Assembly: GCA_025980625.1 (NCBI GenBank)
Contig: JAICXG010000129.1
Span: 1-7,896 of the forward strand
Source: Chthoniobacterales bacterium
Lineage (GTDB): Bacteria > Verrucomicrobiota > Verrucomicrobiia > Chthoniobacterales > UBA10450
DNA: 7,896 nt
Direction: 5' to 3'
Part shown: positions 7,024 through 7,896 of the stretch, in pieces
How positions within the stretch are numbered: the stretch's first letter is position 1
Layout: every line of letters begins with the position of its first letter
The notes under the pieces: model-generated
Databases searched by the model: none
Seen by the model: the letters and a program-made list of their open reading frames with translations, nothing else
What the model was told of the DNA's origin: nothing
Translations under genes and position numbers: made by a program

Positions 7024-7896
7024 TTAGGTTTCATAGAAAACGCCCGCCTCGAGCCCGAAGCGGAGGTATTCGTCGAGCCGCGTGCGCAGATTGCTCTCGC
7101 GCTGCGGTTGGAAAAGATCGTGAAAAACGCCCATCTCCGCCTCGTCATCCGCGCCCGTCCGAATCTGTTCGGGCGCGGAAATGCGGAGCTGACCATAACC
7201 GGGATTACCGTAGCCTAACGACGTGAAGGCGGGAACGATCCGGGCCACGACCGACTCGGTGATCGTCTCGCGTTCGCCCGTGCTGAGCGCGCCGCCGGCT
7301 TGTTTCGTCGCAGCGTCGATCTGTTCCGCGATCTCGAGATCGGGCTGGCAACGATAACGCCGCGGCACCCGCGCCTCGAGCGGCAGCCAGGAGAAACGGA
7401 CGCAACCGGTCTGCCGTCGCTCGGAACGGACCGGCGCGGAACCATCCTTGGTGCGGCTGAGGAAAATACTGTTCGACGCCAGCTTGAGCAGCTCCGTGTG
7501 GATCGTGCCGATGATCGTGCTGTTGATCAGCGAGAGCGTCCCGCTCGCCCCCACCGCGTCGAGCGCGGCGCAGGCAACGTTGGTCTCGCGATTCGCATCG
7601 AGGATGCTGTGCCTAACGACGATCGTGGCATTCACCGGCGCGCGAATTGGACCGAGAATGCAATGGTCGATCTCGATCTCGAGCGGGTGATCGGTTTGCT
7701 CGATGAGGAGCAACGGAGTTCCCGGCGCCATGGGGGAACCATCCTTGCCTAACGGTAAGCCGGGAACAAGTGTGCAATGGACAAGCCGCAGTTTGCGCAG
7801 CGCGTTCTCCGCTCCGCCCACCACCCGCACCGGACCACCCGCGATGAGCAATCCGTTCAGCGTCACCTCCGCATTCTCGCCGCCGCCAACATCCAG
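7024..7896 (-). CDS. Beta-helix-like tail-locus protein, C-terminal part (5' end outside window)
   Basis: The frame is open to the window edge; 290 residues and the TAA stop at 7024-7026 are visible. A GTG at 7864-7866 could be read as a start, but the frame continues upstream as LDVGGGENAEV with the same style, so the gene is almost certainly longer. The first half has short hydrophobic strands ending in polar corners (LRLVHCTLVPG, IEIDHCILGPI, IVVRHSILDAN, LSLINSTIIG), typical of parallel beta-helix coils. The second half has a distinct conserved block: GCVRFS (visible residues 164-169), PRRYRCQP (178-185), GYGNPGYGQLR, EMG, then QPQRESNLRTRLDEYL (263-278) and GLEAGVFY at the end. I recall this block from proteins encoded beside DUF6519 and baseplate genes; this is from memory. 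It is immediately upstream of the DUF6519 gene (15-base gap), so the two are probably made together. Function unknown; a structural part of a tail-like particle is the best guess. Confidence 0.8.
   Translation of the reverse strand: MDVGGGENAEVTLNGLLIAGGPVRVVGGAENALRKLRLVHCTLVPGLPLGKDGSPMAPGTPLLLIEQTDHPLEIEIDHCILGPIRAPVNATIVVRHSILDANRETNVACAALDAVGASGTLSLINSTIIGTIHTELLKLASNSIFLSRTKDGSAPVRSERRQTGCVRFSWLPLEARVPRRYRCQPDLEIAEQIDAATKQAGGALSTGERETITESVVARIVPAFTSLGYGNPGYGQLRISAPEQIRTGADDEAEMGVFHDLFQPQRESNLRTRLDEYLRFGLEAGVFYET

Larger units (their letters stand above)
208..7755. repeat. Dispersed over-represented word GCCTAACGA / TCGTTAGGC
   Basis: Exact CCTAACGA on the + strand begins at 208, 1215, 1485, 2840, 3575, 4025, 4786, 7214 and 7612. 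Exact TCGTTAGG (same word on the - strand) begins at 934, 3141, 3838, 4304, 5147, 6033, 6396 and 6786. Seven-base matches (CCTAACG) also lie at 6482 and 7748, plus one in the tRNA at 1741; ACTAACGA at 5269 differs at the first base. The base before the word is G in 14 of 17 exact copies and C in the other three; the base after is not fixed. About 0.2 copies are expected for an 8-mer of this composition on both strands of a window this long. Copies occur in rsmD, waaA, the pseudokinase gene, all three tail-like genes and one gap, so the word is not tied to one gene family. It resembles a DNA uptake sequence or a HIP1-like word; the role is inferred. Confidence 0.9.

Noticed and set aside
7864..7866. 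GTG as the start of the right-hand gene
   Set aside because: The frame stays open to the window edge with the same Gly-rich strand-like style, so the gene is taken as cut by the window.
1..7896. CRISPR arrays, insertion sequences, rRNA, riboswitches or replication origins
   Set aside because: No regularly spaced long repeats, transposase motifs, terminal inverted repeats, DnaA-box clusters or known RNA folds other than the tRNA were seen. The dispersed 8-mer is too short and is embedded in coding sequence.

Overview
The window is a GC-rich, densely coding stretch from a Gram-negative bacterium. It carries WaaA, which is needed for LPS core synthesis. The style of WaaA, the weak Shine-Dalgarno usage and the mix of housekeeping genes with a phage-tail-like locus suggest a soil Verrucomicrobiota member (Chthoniobacterales-like). 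That assignment is a guess from protein style; no marker in the window settles it.

Left part (1-1752, + strand): the 3' end of rsmD (16S rRNA guanine-N2 methyltransferase), then waaA/kdtA (Kdo transferase) overlapping it by ATGA, then a tRNA-Glu(TTC) gene with a plausible promoter just upstream. These are conserved housekeeping genes.

Right part (1744-7896, - strand): four genes in one direction, transcribed toward the tRNA. In order of transcription they are: the C-terminal part of a beta-helix-like protein with a conserved GCVRFS / PRRYRCQP / QPQRE..LDEYL tail; a 1055-residue protein with a DUF6519-type N-terminus (MSSDISR..FDP..., QQGRVQLDADWNE) and a long right-handed parallel beta-helix; a 184-residue protein with a LysM/tail-protein-X-like segment and a helical, probably coiled-coil C-terminus; and a membrane-anchored protein-kinase fold that lacks the catalytic lysine and aspartate (a pseudokinase). 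The first three resemble accessory genes of phage-tail-like or contractile-injection-type loci; the pseudokinase may be a regulator or scaffold. The pseudokinase gene ends inside the 3' end of the tRNA gene on the opposite strand.

The most unusual signal is not a gene. The non-palindromic 8-mer CCTAACGA (complement TCGTTAGG) occurs 17 times exactly, with three more copies of the 7-mer CCTAACG, against roughly 0.2 expected by chance. It lies in all the genes and in one intergenic gap, on both strands about equally, and in every reading frame that does not create a stop. It is nearly always preceded by G. The exact copies are spaced fairly evenly (187-1355 bp apart, median about 376). This behaves like a DNA-uptake-sequence or HIP1-type genome-wide word.
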